Part shown: piece by piece, positions 1 through 7,101 of the stretch
Layout of the letters: each line of letters starts with the position of its first letter
How positions within the stretch are numbered: the first letter of the stretch is position 1
NCBI RefSeq assembly: GCF_005116665.1
Contig: NZ_SWCJ01000004.1
Coordinates: 248,001-312,000, forward strand
DNA length: 64,000 nucleotides
Reading direction: 5' to 3'
DNA from: Ferrimonas aestuarii
GTDB taxonomy: Bacteria > Pseudomonadota > Gammaproteobacteria > Enterobacterales > Shewanellaceae
Translations under genes and position numbers: made by a program
Notes under the pieces: model-generated
The model's input: only the letters and a program-made list of their open reading frames with translations
Database searches by the model: none
Told to the model about the DNA's origin: nothing

Positions 1-109
1 TCACTTCCAAACCAGGGTGAGCTTTTTCCAGTTCCGCCTTTACGAACTCAGCCTGCCACATTGCCAGCGGGCTTTTGCGAGTGGCAATTCGAATCTCTTT
101 GCGTGCCAT
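1..109 (-). CDS. hemC: Porphobilinogen deaminase, N-terminal part
   Basis: Only the first 36 codons are inside the window; the gene continues past the left edge. Reading leftwards from the ATG at 107-109 gives a protein beginning [18 protein letters not shown], the typical HemC N-terminus in which the RIATRxSxLAxWQ segment starts the first lobe. HemC polymerises four porphobilinogen molecules into hydroxymethylbilane in the cytoplasmic heme pathway. It is divergent from cyaA across about 200 bp, the arrangement found in enterics and Shewanella. The identification rests on this short stretch but the motif is highly distinctive. Confidence 0.9.
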   Translation of the reverse strand, partial: MARKEIRIATRKSPLAMWQAEFVKAELEKAHPGLEV

Positions 110-289
110 ACGTCTCAGTATCCTTTGTTGTCAGTGGCGCTCTGCGCCAATACCTAGAATTGAATCTGGCGCTCATGTTGCCAGCATTTTGTTATCCATT
201 AAAGCAAGCAATAGCCGTGAGTGATGTTTTGTGAATCAAATTTCCGAAAAATAGATCTTTTTCACGATTTCTCTTTATTAGCCACAAAA

Positions 290-305
290 TGTTATGCTGA
301 TCACA
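290..305 (+). promoter_or_regulatory. Candidate CRP (cAMP receptor protein) site at the cyaA start
   Basis: The 16-mer TGTTATGCTGATCACA matches the CRP consensus TGTGA-N6-TCACA at 9 of 10 core positions, and the flanks (AAA before, CTTT after) also fit. It ends 4 bp before the cyaA TTG start. In Escherichia coli CRP represses cyaA from a site at its P2 promoter, so a feedback role is a reasonable inference. The position this close to the start codon suggests repression, not activation. Confidence 0.6.
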
Positions 306-309
306 CTTT

Positions 310-2685
310 TTGCTGTTTCGTGAGCTACGATTGCCCTCAGTTCGTGCCGATATCGCCCTCAGTGAGGCGCTCAACCAACATCGACTTTCCCAGTTCCATC
401 AAGGGTTAAGTCCGCATCAACAGCACCTATTGCAACAGTGTTTAGCCTGCTTAGATGGCCATAATTATCTGCAGGAGTTGGGTTGTCCCAGCGCGCCTCA
501 AGGTTTTCACAACGACCTCAGCACCGATGAGGCCGAGCTCATTGGTGCCTACGCCATGGGCAGCAGCGGCAATTTGGGCCAAACCCCAGAGTCCGATGTG
601 GACATCTGGGTGGTACACCATGGCGAACTTAACCAAGATCAACGCAACCAATTGCAGCGTCGGCTTAAGTGGTTGGCCAATTGGCTAAACGAAAATGGAC
701 TGGAAGCCAGTCTGTTTGCCATCGATCCAAACCAATTTGGCCGCCCAACAGAGGCGAGCCTCGATCGGGATCACAGTGGCAGTGCCCAGCATTGGTTGCT
801 GCTAGAGGAGTTCTACCGAACCCACATTCGCCTTATGGGCAAACCCATCGCGTGGTGGCCCGGCGCGCCAAAACACCGACACGAACTGCTTAATCTCGGC
901 GACATTCAGCACCTACCAGCCAGTGAATACTTTGGTGCGGGACTGTGGCAACTGTTTAAAGGGGTGGACCGTCCCCACAAATCGGTTCTGAAAGTGTTGT
1001 TGCTGGAAGCCTACGTGGCGGATTACCCGGATCAGCGCATTCTTCGGGACCAACTCTGGTTCCAGATGAAATCTGGCAAGCCGTTCTCAGAGCTCGATCC
1101 CTATTTGATGCTGTACCTCAGAATCGAGGACTACCTAAAGCGCCAGCACTCTCCATCACGGCTGTCTCTGGTGCAGCGCTGCTTCTACCTCAAATGCGCC
1201 CCCAAGCTGACCTCAGCGCAGCAAGATGGCTGGAAACAGCAAACCATGAGACAACTGGTTGAATGTTGGCAATGGACACCACTGTTGTTGGAATCTTTAG
1301 ATCAGGCGCAGCATTGGCATGCCGGACAGGTGCACTGGTTCCATCATCAACTCAGTGAAATGATGCTCACCAGCTACCAACGTTTGGCCAACTTCGCCAA
1401 TCAGCAACGATTGCCGCGAAAGTTAAAAATTCAGGATCTGAGTCTGCTGACCCGCAAGCTATACACCGAGTATGAAACTCACACCAATAAGCTGATGCCG
1501 CTTAATCCGCTGTGGAGCAGTAAACTTCAAGAGCCCGACCTCACCTTGGTCCAGGTAGAGAGTCGACATGGCGCCAGCGATCTTTGGTACCTCTATCGTC
1601 AACCCGCCGATAAACGGCTGCTGTTTGGTGAAAGCCCGCTGTTTCATCACCAAAGCCGGTTGGCTTGTGTCGCTTGGGCGGCGCAAAACCACATTATCGA
1701 TCGCCACACCCGAATCCACTGTTTCACTCAAGGGCAGGGCCACTTCAGCAAGCGCTTGACCGAACTGGGGCACACCTTGGCATCTAGGCTCAGCAATCAG
1801 GAATCGCCAAACCTGTCGCAACTGCAACAGCCATGGCACTTCAACCAGCTCACTCTGGTGGTGAATCTTGAGCAGGATGGTACAGAGGGCTGGAATGGCT
1901 CCGAAGGGCTGCTGGATATGCAGCCCGATAGAGTGCTCTCCAGTGGTCGCCCTGGGCGCTTTTTGTTGGGCTCTCTGGAACTGTTAACCCGAAACAGTTG
2001 GGGAGAGTTGCAATACCACTACTTCAACTCTGAACAGGGCTTGCTGAATCTATTGCGACAAGTACTGGGAGGCGTGGATATCGATCATCCGCCCCAAATG
2101 ACCGTATTGTGCGTAGGCAAGAAAGGCAATCGCGCCATCAGCGACCGCCTTACTTTTCTATTGCAACAGTGTTATCGCCTCAAACAACAAAGCCGAATGG
2201 ATCAGGTGCAGGTGCTTCCCATCACCTTAGGGGCAACACGCTATGGCCTCAGCTTCACCTTATCCGGCTTTGATTGGTCGCCCATCAAACAGATGCCCGA
2301 TTTGCCCAAGGTGATTCGAGATGGGTTGGTGCACACCTTGCCTCACCCTAGTTGTGGTGAGGATCCCTATAGCTGCGCGCCGGCGCTATTGAGAAATCAC
2401 AGTCGCTTGGGGATGCGGCAATATTTCGTGAGGGAACGTAACGGAGAGGTGGATCTCTATCTGCTGGATGAAGAGAACCAGATGCATCGCCAATGCCTGT
2501 CACGGCAACAGCTGCACGATCAGATAAACGCCGCCAGCCACATTGATGAGGTGCCTTATCAAAGCCACCGTCAGCAAGGCCGCTTTAATCTACCCCAGTT
2601 CTACCGTCTCGATAGACACCAGGGGCAGTTGGTGGTGAAACCGCTATCTGAGGGCGAGCTCACCACCGTAGGTAAGCCGAGTTAG
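310..2685 (+). CDS. cyaA: Class I adenylate cyclase
   Basis: Makes cyclic AMP from ATP; cAMP is the ligand of CRP. The 791-residue product aligns along its length with enterobacterial CyaA (about 848 residues). The N-terminal half has the nucleotidyltransferase-type motif GSSGNLGQ followed by SDVDIWV (around residues 83-99) and the conserved EEFYRT and EYFGAGLWQL segments. The C-terminal regulatory half keeps LVGSLELLTRNSW-like and NLPQFY motifs. An in-frame stop at 298-300 makes the TTG at 310 the first possible start; TTG with a weak ribosome site is also how E. coli keeps cyaA translation low. A candidate CRP site sits just upstream. It is convergent with cyaY, overlapping by 4 bp. Confidence 0.95.
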   Translation: MLFRELRLPSVRADIALSEALNQHRLSQFHQGLSPHQQHLLQQCLACLDGHNYLQELGCPSAPQGFHNDLSTDEAELIGAYAMGSSGNLGQTPESDVDIWVVHHGELNQDQRNQLQRRLKWLANWLNENGLEASLFAIDPNQFGRPTEASLDRDHSGSAQHWLLLEEFYRTHIRLMGKPIAWWPGAPKHRHELLNLGDIQHLPASEYFGAGLWQLFKGVDRPHKSVLKVLLLEAYVADYPDQRILRDQLWFQMKSGKPFSELDPYLMLYLRIEDYLKRQHSPSRLSLVQRCFYLKCAPKLTSAQQDGWKQQTMRQLVECWQWTPLLLESLDQAQHWHAGQVHWFHHQLSEMMLTSYQRLANFANQQRLPRKLKIQDLSLLTRKLYTEYETHTNKLMPLNPLWSSKLQEPDLTLVQVESRHGASDLWYLYRQPADKRLLFGESPLFHHQSRLACVAWAAQNHIIDRHTRIHCFTQGQGHFSKRLTELGHTLASRLSNQESPNLSQLQQPWHFNQLTLVVNLEQDGTEGWNGSEGLLDMQPDRVLSSGRPGRFLLGSLELLTRNSWGELQYHYFNSEQGLLNLLRQVLGGVDIDHPPQMTVLCVGKKGNRAISDRLTFLLQQCYRLKQQSRMDQVQVLPITLGATRYGLSFTLSGFDWSPIKQMPDLPKVIRDGLVHTLPHPSCGEDPYSCAPALLRNHSRLGMRQYFVRERNGEVDLYLLDEENQMHRQCLSRQQLHDQINAASHIDEVPYQSHRQQGRFNLPQFYRLDRHQGQLVVKPLSEGELTTVGKPS

Positions 2686-2999
2686 AAGCGGATCTGCTCG
2701 CCGCCCTGCTTGGCCACCGCCTCGCTGAGGAAACTCAACAGCTCATGCTGCTCACGCTCTTCCAACCACTTGCCATCCACATAGTCGAAGCGAAAGCCGC
2801 CAAACTTTGTGGCCAACCACAGCTGGCACATCGCTTCCTGCTTGTTCAGCACAATGTGGCTACCGTCGATGCACTCTAGGTCCAGTACGTTTCCAGCCTG
2901 TTCGTAGTCCAGCTCCAACTCGCTGTCGTCAATGGTATCCACAATCGACTCTAGGGTTTCGTCGGCCAACTGGTGAAATTCAGATACTTCCATTGCCAT
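2682..2999 (-). CDS. cyaY: Frataxin-like iron-sulfur assembly protein
   Basis: A 105-residue frataxin that binds iron and modulates the IscS/IscU iron-sulfur cluster machinery. The N-terminal acidic helix (SEFHQLADETLESIVDTIDD) and the later LNKQEAMCQLWLATKFGG strand region match CyaY of E. coli, which is 106 residues. A second in-frame ATG two codons downstream is an equally possible start. The stop overlaps the cyaA stop on the opposite strand, as is usual for this locus. Divergent from lptM. Confidence 0.93.
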   Translation of the reverse strand: MAMEVSEFHQLADETLESIVDTIDDSELELDYEQAGNVLDLECIDGSHIVLNKQEAMCQLWLATKFGGFRFDYVDGKWLEEREQHELLSFLSEAVAKQGGEQIRF

Positions 3000-3077
3000 C
3001 TCGCTATCTCTGTAGTTGCAATTCGTTGATGAGCTGCGATTATAGAGAGCTTAACTCAGAAGATCATTGCTTTTCCT

Positions 3078-3239
3078 ATGACTCGATTCATCACCACACT
3101 ATTGCTGGTCGGCGCCTGCGTCGGCTGTGGCCAGAAAGGCCCTCTGACTTTGCCCGAAGCGGATACCAACGCGGCCCAAACTCAGCAGAGCCAAGCCACT
3201 CAGGCAAAACCGGAACAGACCGAGAGCGCTAAGAATTAA
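3078..3239 (+). CDS. lptM: LPS translocon maturation lipoprotein LptM (YifL)
   Basis: A 53-codon gene. The product starts MTRFITTLLLVGACVGC and continues GQKGPLTLPE. The Cys-Gly-x-Lys-Gly-Pro-Leu segment right after the lipid-accepting Cys17 is the family signature of YifL/LptM. The rest is a short Gln/Ala/Thr-rich tail. The family helps LptD fold and form disulfides in the outer membrane. The lipobox is slightly irregular because a second Cys (Cys14) lies at the -3 position. Its place between cyaY and dapF matches the conserved gammaproteobacterial order. Confidence 0.88.
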   Translation: MTRFITTLLLVGACVGCGQKGPLTLPEADTNAAQTQQSQATQAKPEQTESAKN

Positions 3240-3331
3240 AGTTCGCTCCTTTACGGCCGATGAAACGCTGGCAAGTTTTGGCTAAGCTGCCGTAAACTAA
3301 AAATTATTATTCAAAACCACTAGGTGATCTC

Positions 3332-4159
3332 TTGATTCACTTCTCCAAAATGCAGGGACTCGGCAACGATTTCATGATGATCGATGCCGTAACGCAAAAC
3401 CTCTACCTGTCTCCGGAAACCATCCGGCGCTTGGGGGATCGGCATTTTGGCGTAGGTTTTGATCAACTGCTTTTGGTTGAACCCCCTTACGACCCGGATC
3501 TCGACTTTCACTATCGCATCTTCAATGCCGACGGCAGCGAGGTGGAAAACTGTGGCAACGGTGCCCGCTGTTTCGCCCGTTTTGTGCGTCTGAAAGGGCT
3601 GACCAATAAATCCAAGATCGGCGTTAGCACTCAGGCAGGCACCTTGAAGCTGCGCCTTGGCGACGGCGATCAGGTGACCGTCAACATGGGCCAACCTAAG
3701 TTCGAGCCAGGCCAAGTGCCGTTTCGAGCCAACAAGGTTGAGAAAACCTATCTGCTGCAAACCGACGACGGCGTGCACCTTTGCGGCGTGGTTTCCATGG
3801 GCAACCCCCACTGCGTCATTCAAGTTGATGACATCGATACCGCCGAAGTGGAGCGCATCGGTAAGCAGCTCAACGGCCACGAACGCTTCCCAAAAGGGGT
3901 TAACGTTGGCTTTATGCAGAAGATCAGCGACAGCCACATCAAGCTGCGGGTATTTGAGCGCGGAGCTGGAGAAACACTGGCCTGCGGTACCGGTGCCTGC
4001 GCCGCGGCAGTGATCGGTCAGTTTCAAGGGCTCTTAGGCACCAAAGTTCGTGTAGATCTCAAGGGTGGCACCTTGAATATTCACTGGCCTGGAAACGAGC
4101 AAGCGGTCGAAATGACCGGGCCTGCAGTGCACGTTTATGACGGTCAAATATCACTATGA
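3332..4159 (+). CDS. dapF: Diaminopimelate epimerase
   Basis: Converts LL- to meso-diaminopimelate for lysine and peptidoglycan synthesis. At 275 residues it is full length. The two catalytic cysteines are visible: Cys74 in NCGNGARC and Cys218 in ACGTGACA. The start is a TTG at 3332, preceded by a good ribosome site (AGGTGA) 5-6 bp upstream, and gives the standard N-terminus [14 protein letters not shown]. The stop overlaps the ATG of the DUF484 gene (ATGA), so the two are probably translationally coupled in an operon continuing to xerC. Confidence 0.97.
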   Translation: MIHFSKMQGLGNDFMMIDAVTQNLYLSPETIRRLGDRHFGVGFDQLLLVEPPYDPDLDFHYRIFNADGSEVENCGNGARCFARFVRLKGLTNKSKIGVSTQAGTLKLRLGDGDQVTVNMGQPKFEPGQVPFRANKVEKTYLLQTDDGVHLCGVVSMGNPHCVIQVDDIDTAEVERIGKQLNGHERFPKGVNVGFMQKISDSHIKLRVFERGAGETLACGTGACAAAVIGQFQGLLGTKVRVDLKGGTLNIHWPGNEQAVEMTGPAVHVYDGQISL

Positions 4160-4812
4160 CACAAAGATTCAGCCACAATGTCGACGCCCTAAGCGCCAGC
4201 ATCGTTCGCGACTACTTGTTGGAGAACTCCGATTTCTTCATCAAACACCCAGATCTGCTCCTCAGCCTACGCATTCCGCATACGGAGCGAGGCACCGTCT
4301 CACTGATTGAGCACCAACAGCAGAATCTGCGTGCCCGCGTCAGCCAACTCGAGGAAGAGATCACCTCGTTGCTGTCGGTGGCCTCCCGCAATGAAGATAT
4401 CTATCGGTTCTACAACCAGCTGTTTTTCGATCTGCTAGAGGCGGTTTCCATTGAGCAGGTCAATCGCATTTTGGTCGACAGCTTTAAGCGCCGCTTCCGA
4501 TTTGCCAAAGTTCGCTTGGTGTTGACCGACGCCTTTGGCCAATTCGATCAGCCAGAGCTCAACCTAATTTTGCGCCGTCGCCTTAATGAGCAAGGCTACT
4601 ATTTAGGCCGCCTACCCGCTCAAGAGCAGAACCCCTTGGTGGCCCAGGATACCGGCTCCGTAGCGCTGGTTTGCATCGGCGAGCGCACCAAGCCCGTAGG
4701 CATTCTGGCCATCGCTTCCAACGATCCGGGCCACTTCTCCCCAGACATGGACACCACCATGCTGGATCAGGTGAAGCAGCTGATGGCCTACAAGATCCCT
4801 AAACTGCTGTAA
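4156..4812 (+). CDS. DUF484 family protein (YigA-like)
   Basis: A 218-residue soluble protein of the DUF484 family, which has a GAF-like fold and no firmly assigned function. Visible features are the N-terminal segment [20 protein letters not shown], characteristic of the family, a predicted helix or coiled coil around residues 50-75 ([18 protein letters not shown]), and a C-terminal GAF-like half. It lies between dapF and xerC, overlapping dapF by 4 bp and ending 6 bp before xerC, the conserved arrangement in Pseudomonas, Shewanella and enterics. Confidence 0.9.
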   Translation: MTQRFSHNVDALSASIVRDYLLENSDFFIKHPDLLLSLRIPHTERGTVSLIEHQQQNLRARVSQLEEEITSLLSVASRNEDIYRFYNQLFFDLLEAVSIEQVNRILVDSFKRRFRFAKVRLVLTDAFGQFDQPELNLILRRRLNEQGYYLGRLPAQEQNPLVAQDTGSVALVCIGERTKPVGILAIASNDPGHFSPDMDTTMLDQVKQLMAYKIPKLL

Positions 4813-4818
4813 TCGATC

Positions 4819-5718
4819 ATGACCTCGGCATCATTGCTGGCCCAATTTGAGCGTTACCTTCGCAGTGAGCGTCACTATTCGGCTCATACCTGTCGTAATT
4901 ACCTGCGCGAGTTAACCCGCAGCCAGCCTCTGTTGGAACAGCAGGGGATGAAGCAGTGGCCCGAGGTCACTCAGAGCCAATGCCAACAGCTTATTGCCAA
5001 ATTGCACCGTCAAGGGCTGTCCCCTCGCACTTTGTCACTGACACTGTCGGCACTGCGACAGTTTTTTGAGTTTTTAGTGGCGCTCAAGTTGATGCCGCAC
5101 AATCCCGCCAAGGGCATTCGCACCCCGAAACAGGGCAAGCCTCTGCCCAAGAACCTCGATGTGGATCAGATGCAGCAGCTGCTGGAGATCGACGAAAACG
5201 ATCCCGTGGCAGTAAGAGACCGAGCCATAATGGAGCTGTTCTACTCCAGTGGGCTGCGTTTAATGGAGTTGGTTGGCTTAGATGTGGGCGACTTAGATCT
5301 GGACGCCAAGCAGTTAAGGGTTCAAGGGAAAGGGGGTAAACAGCGCCAACTTCCTATCACCACGCTAGCCAGTGATTGTTTACGCCGCTGGATGCCTCTG
5401 AGAGGGCTCTGGAACGCATCAGGAAGTGATGCCCTATTCCTTTCCAATCGTGGCAACCGAATTAGCCACAGGAGCGTTCAGGCGCGTTTGGATAAGTGGG
5501 GCCGTCAACAACAGGTTGGGGCTAAAGTTCATCCCCACCGATTGCGTCACGCTTTCGCCACCCACATGTTGGAATCCTCGAAAGATCTGCGCGCGGTGCA
5601 AGAGCTATTAGGCCATGCCAACCTCAGCACCACTCAGGTCTATACCCATCTCGACTTCCAACACCTTGCCGAGGTGTACGACAGCGCTCATCCAAGGGCA
5701 AAAAAACGCAAAGAGTAA
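4819..5718 (+). CDS. xerC: Tyrosine recombinase XerC
   Basis: Works with XerD at dif sites to resolve chromosome dimers. The 299-residue protein has the N-terminal SAM-like core-binding domain (about 1-90) and the catalytic domain with a full set of active-site residues: Arg147 (SSGLRLME), Lys171, His240 and Arg243 (HPHRLRHAFATH), His266 (LGHANLSTTQ) and nucleophile Tyr275 (VYTH). Last gene of the dapF-DUF484-xerC group. The HAD hydrolase yigB that follows xerC in enterics is absent here; a convergent DUF1496 gene follows instead. Confidence 0.96.
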   Translation: MTSASLLAQFERYLRSERHYSAHTCRNYLRELTRSQPLLEQQGMKQWPEVTQSQCQQLIAKLHRQGLSPRTLSLTLSALRQFFEFLVALKLMPHNPAKGIRTPKQGKPLPKNLDVDQMQQLLEIDENDPVAVRDRAIMELFYSSGLRLMELVGLDVGDLDLDAKQLRVQGKGGKQRQLPITTLASDCLRRWMPLRGLWNASGSDALFLSNRGNRISHRSVQARLDKWGRQQQVGAKVHPHRLRHAFATHMLESSKDLRAVQELLGHANLSTTQVYTHLDFQHLAEVYDSAHPRAKKRKE

Positions 5719-5810
5719 CTGCCCCAAAAGCAGCTTCGTTTCGATGGTAGCGCGGAGAACGGCAACAGCTCACTTCCAGCACCCGAATGGGCACCAGAGC
5801 TCAACAAATC

Positions 5811-6083
5811 TTAATTGATGGTGATCTTGCTGCCGCCACGCTTAGGCCGAATCGGCTGTCCCTCTTCATCCAAAACCAGCCAGATGAGGCGACCGTTGTC
5901 TTCATTTTCAAACTTGGACCCGCAGATCAATTGGCGAGAGTCGAGATTGAGCACCGCACCTTCGGAGTATTCCTGTCCCTGATACCAGCAAACCGGCTGG
6001 GTCACTTGGGGCTGGGTCACCAATAGGGGCTCGGCAGAGTGAGCAGAAACTTGTGCCATTAAGGCGATAATAAGGGGATTCAT
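5811..6083 (-). CDS. DUF1496-like exported small protein
   Basis: A 90-residue protein starting MNPLIIALMAQVSAHSAEP, a short Sec signal with a probable cleavage after AHS or AHSA. The mature part contains CWYQGQEYSEGAVL and a later ICGSKF, a two-cysteine pattern I associate with the DUF1496 family of small secreted proteins of unknown function. The start at 6083 is preferred over an upstream ATG (6113) because AAGGA lies 8 bp upstream and the signal peptide begins there. Convergent with xerC. The family name is from memory and moderately sure. Confidence 0.7.
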   Translation of the reverse strand: MNPLIIALMAQVSAHSAEPLLVTQPQVTQPVCWYQGQEYSEGAVLNLDSRQLICGSKFENEDNGRLIWLVLDEEGQPIRPKRGGSKITIN

Positions 6084-6156
6084 ATAAGCAATCCTTGGCC
6101 AGTAACAAAGCAACTAGCCAAGGATAACAGAAACTTTAGAAAGGATTTTGGTGCGA

Positions 6157-6267
6157 TTACACCAGAGCGGCAGTAAACATCAGCACGGCATCAACTACAA
6201 AAGGAGCCAGCGCTAAAAACAGACCTGCAATCAAAACATAAAGATGAGGTAAACATGGACTTTTCAT
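6157..6267 (-). CDS. Possible 36-residue single-span membrane protein
   Basis: The ATG at 6267 opens a 36-codon frame: MKSPCLPHLYVLIAGLF, then a hydrophobic run and a short tail ending in ALV. One transmembrane helix is likely (about residues 9-34). The ribosome site is weak (TGAGG about 13 bp upstream). A perfect FNR-type box lies about 90 bp upstream of its start. No family recognised. It could be a real small membrane protein or a chance frame. Confidence 0.35.
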   Translation of the reverse strand: MKSPCLPHLYVLIAGLFLALAPFVVDAVLMFTAALV

Positions 6268-6894
6268 CGCGAAATTGTGCCTCAGGTTGCGAACTGGAAT
6301 TCAGTCGGTCATTTCAACGGCGGCAAGGTTAACGAAATCCAGATTTTAATTCTTGATCCAGATCAACAAAGATCACCTTTGTTGAACTTCATCACAAAAA
6401 CCTTGAATTTTGAATCCCTCATCGGTTTTACTTCTCGAAACCCACAAAACCGTGACAAAAGCCTCAAAACATTTTCCCATTTCTGTGCCTTCGACAGACT
6501 TATACCGATCCCAATTGAGAGACACTAAACTGAGTTACAGTCAGACAGGATCCTCGAGAAACATTTTATTAACTCCCCCACTGCCCCAAAGTGTCCCAGC
6601 CATAACCATATTGTGATCCATTTAGCGCAAAATCGGTCCAAAACCAACAAATCCACCACCAAACACACCCATGAACAAACTTCAGAATAACATCCAAAAA
6701 ACAAGGTGACCTGCTTCAAATATCACATTGATAGACAACAATTTAGCCACTGAAATACGTTCAAGTTCACATTTTTTAGGGCTTTCAACAGGGACAATGC
6801 CGCCCGCTGTCATTTTGATAGCTCTTTACCAAATTGATTGCCAAATCAGTTCGGTCATGGGCAATTTCGTCGCCCCTACTTTCGAGGAAAGATG
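6268..6894. other. Long intergenic region before the formate dehydrogenase operon
   Basis: About 630 bp with no convincing gene apart from the FNR box. Open frames here are short, lack ribosome sites and have unusual composition. The sequence is A/C-rich on the plus strand, with several half-sites resembling CRP/FNR boxes (for example around 6608-6620) but no second full palindrome. The operon promoter should lie in the last 200-500 bp; I could not fix it. Confidence 0.5.
6353..6366. promoter_or_regulatory. Perfect FNR box (TTGAT-N4-ATCAA)
   Basis: TTGATCCAGATCAA is an exact match to the FNR consensus, which marks genes switched by oxygen limitation. It lies about 530 bp before the formate dehydrogenase operon and about 90 bp before the small membrane ORF on the other strand, so either may be the target. 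A 9-bp inverted repeat (6363-6371 with 6377-6385, TCAACAAAG/CTTTGTTGA) overlaps its right half. Confidence 0.6.
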
Positions 6895-7083
6895 ATGACT
6901 CAACAAAAAACCAACCTGGAGCGCCGCAATCTGCTGAAAGCTCTGGCTGTAGCTCCAGCTGCTGCCGGTGTGGTTGCCGTTGCGACTCCAGCTGCTGCCG
7001 CTGACAAGGCGGACGTTAAGCAGTCTGGCTACAAAGAAACCGACCACGTACGCAGCTACTACGCTAGCCTGCGCGGCCTGTAA
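6895..7083 (+). CDS. Small twin-arginine protein of the formate dehydrogenase operon
   Basis: A 62-residue protein with the N-terminus MTQQKTNLERRNLLKALAVA, i.e. a twin-arginine signal (RRNLLK) followed by an Ala-rich hydrophobic stretch ending near ATPAAAA. The tail YKETDHVRSYYASLRGL is typical of the 'formate dehydrogenase region TAT target' family. The family's exact role is unknown; it always precedes fdhA and may assist export or maturation. The ATG at 6895 is chosen over 6892 because GAGGA then sits 6 bp upstream. First gene of the operon, 18 bp before fdhA. Confidence 0.85.
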   Translation: MTQQKTNLERRNLLKALAVAPAAAGVVAVATPAAAADKADVKQSGYKETDHVRSYYASLRGL

Positions 7084-7101
7084 TCCAGGAGAGATATTGC
7101 A

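Noticed and set aside
6277..6616. Two plus-strand frames across the FNR region
   Set aside because: Low-complexity products with no ribosome sites; they overlap each other and the FNR box.
6525..6719. 64-codon minus-strand frame upstream of fdh
   Set aside because: No ribosome site, Cys/Trp-rich composition unlike the neighbours, and no family resemblance; judged a chance frame in a regulatory gap.
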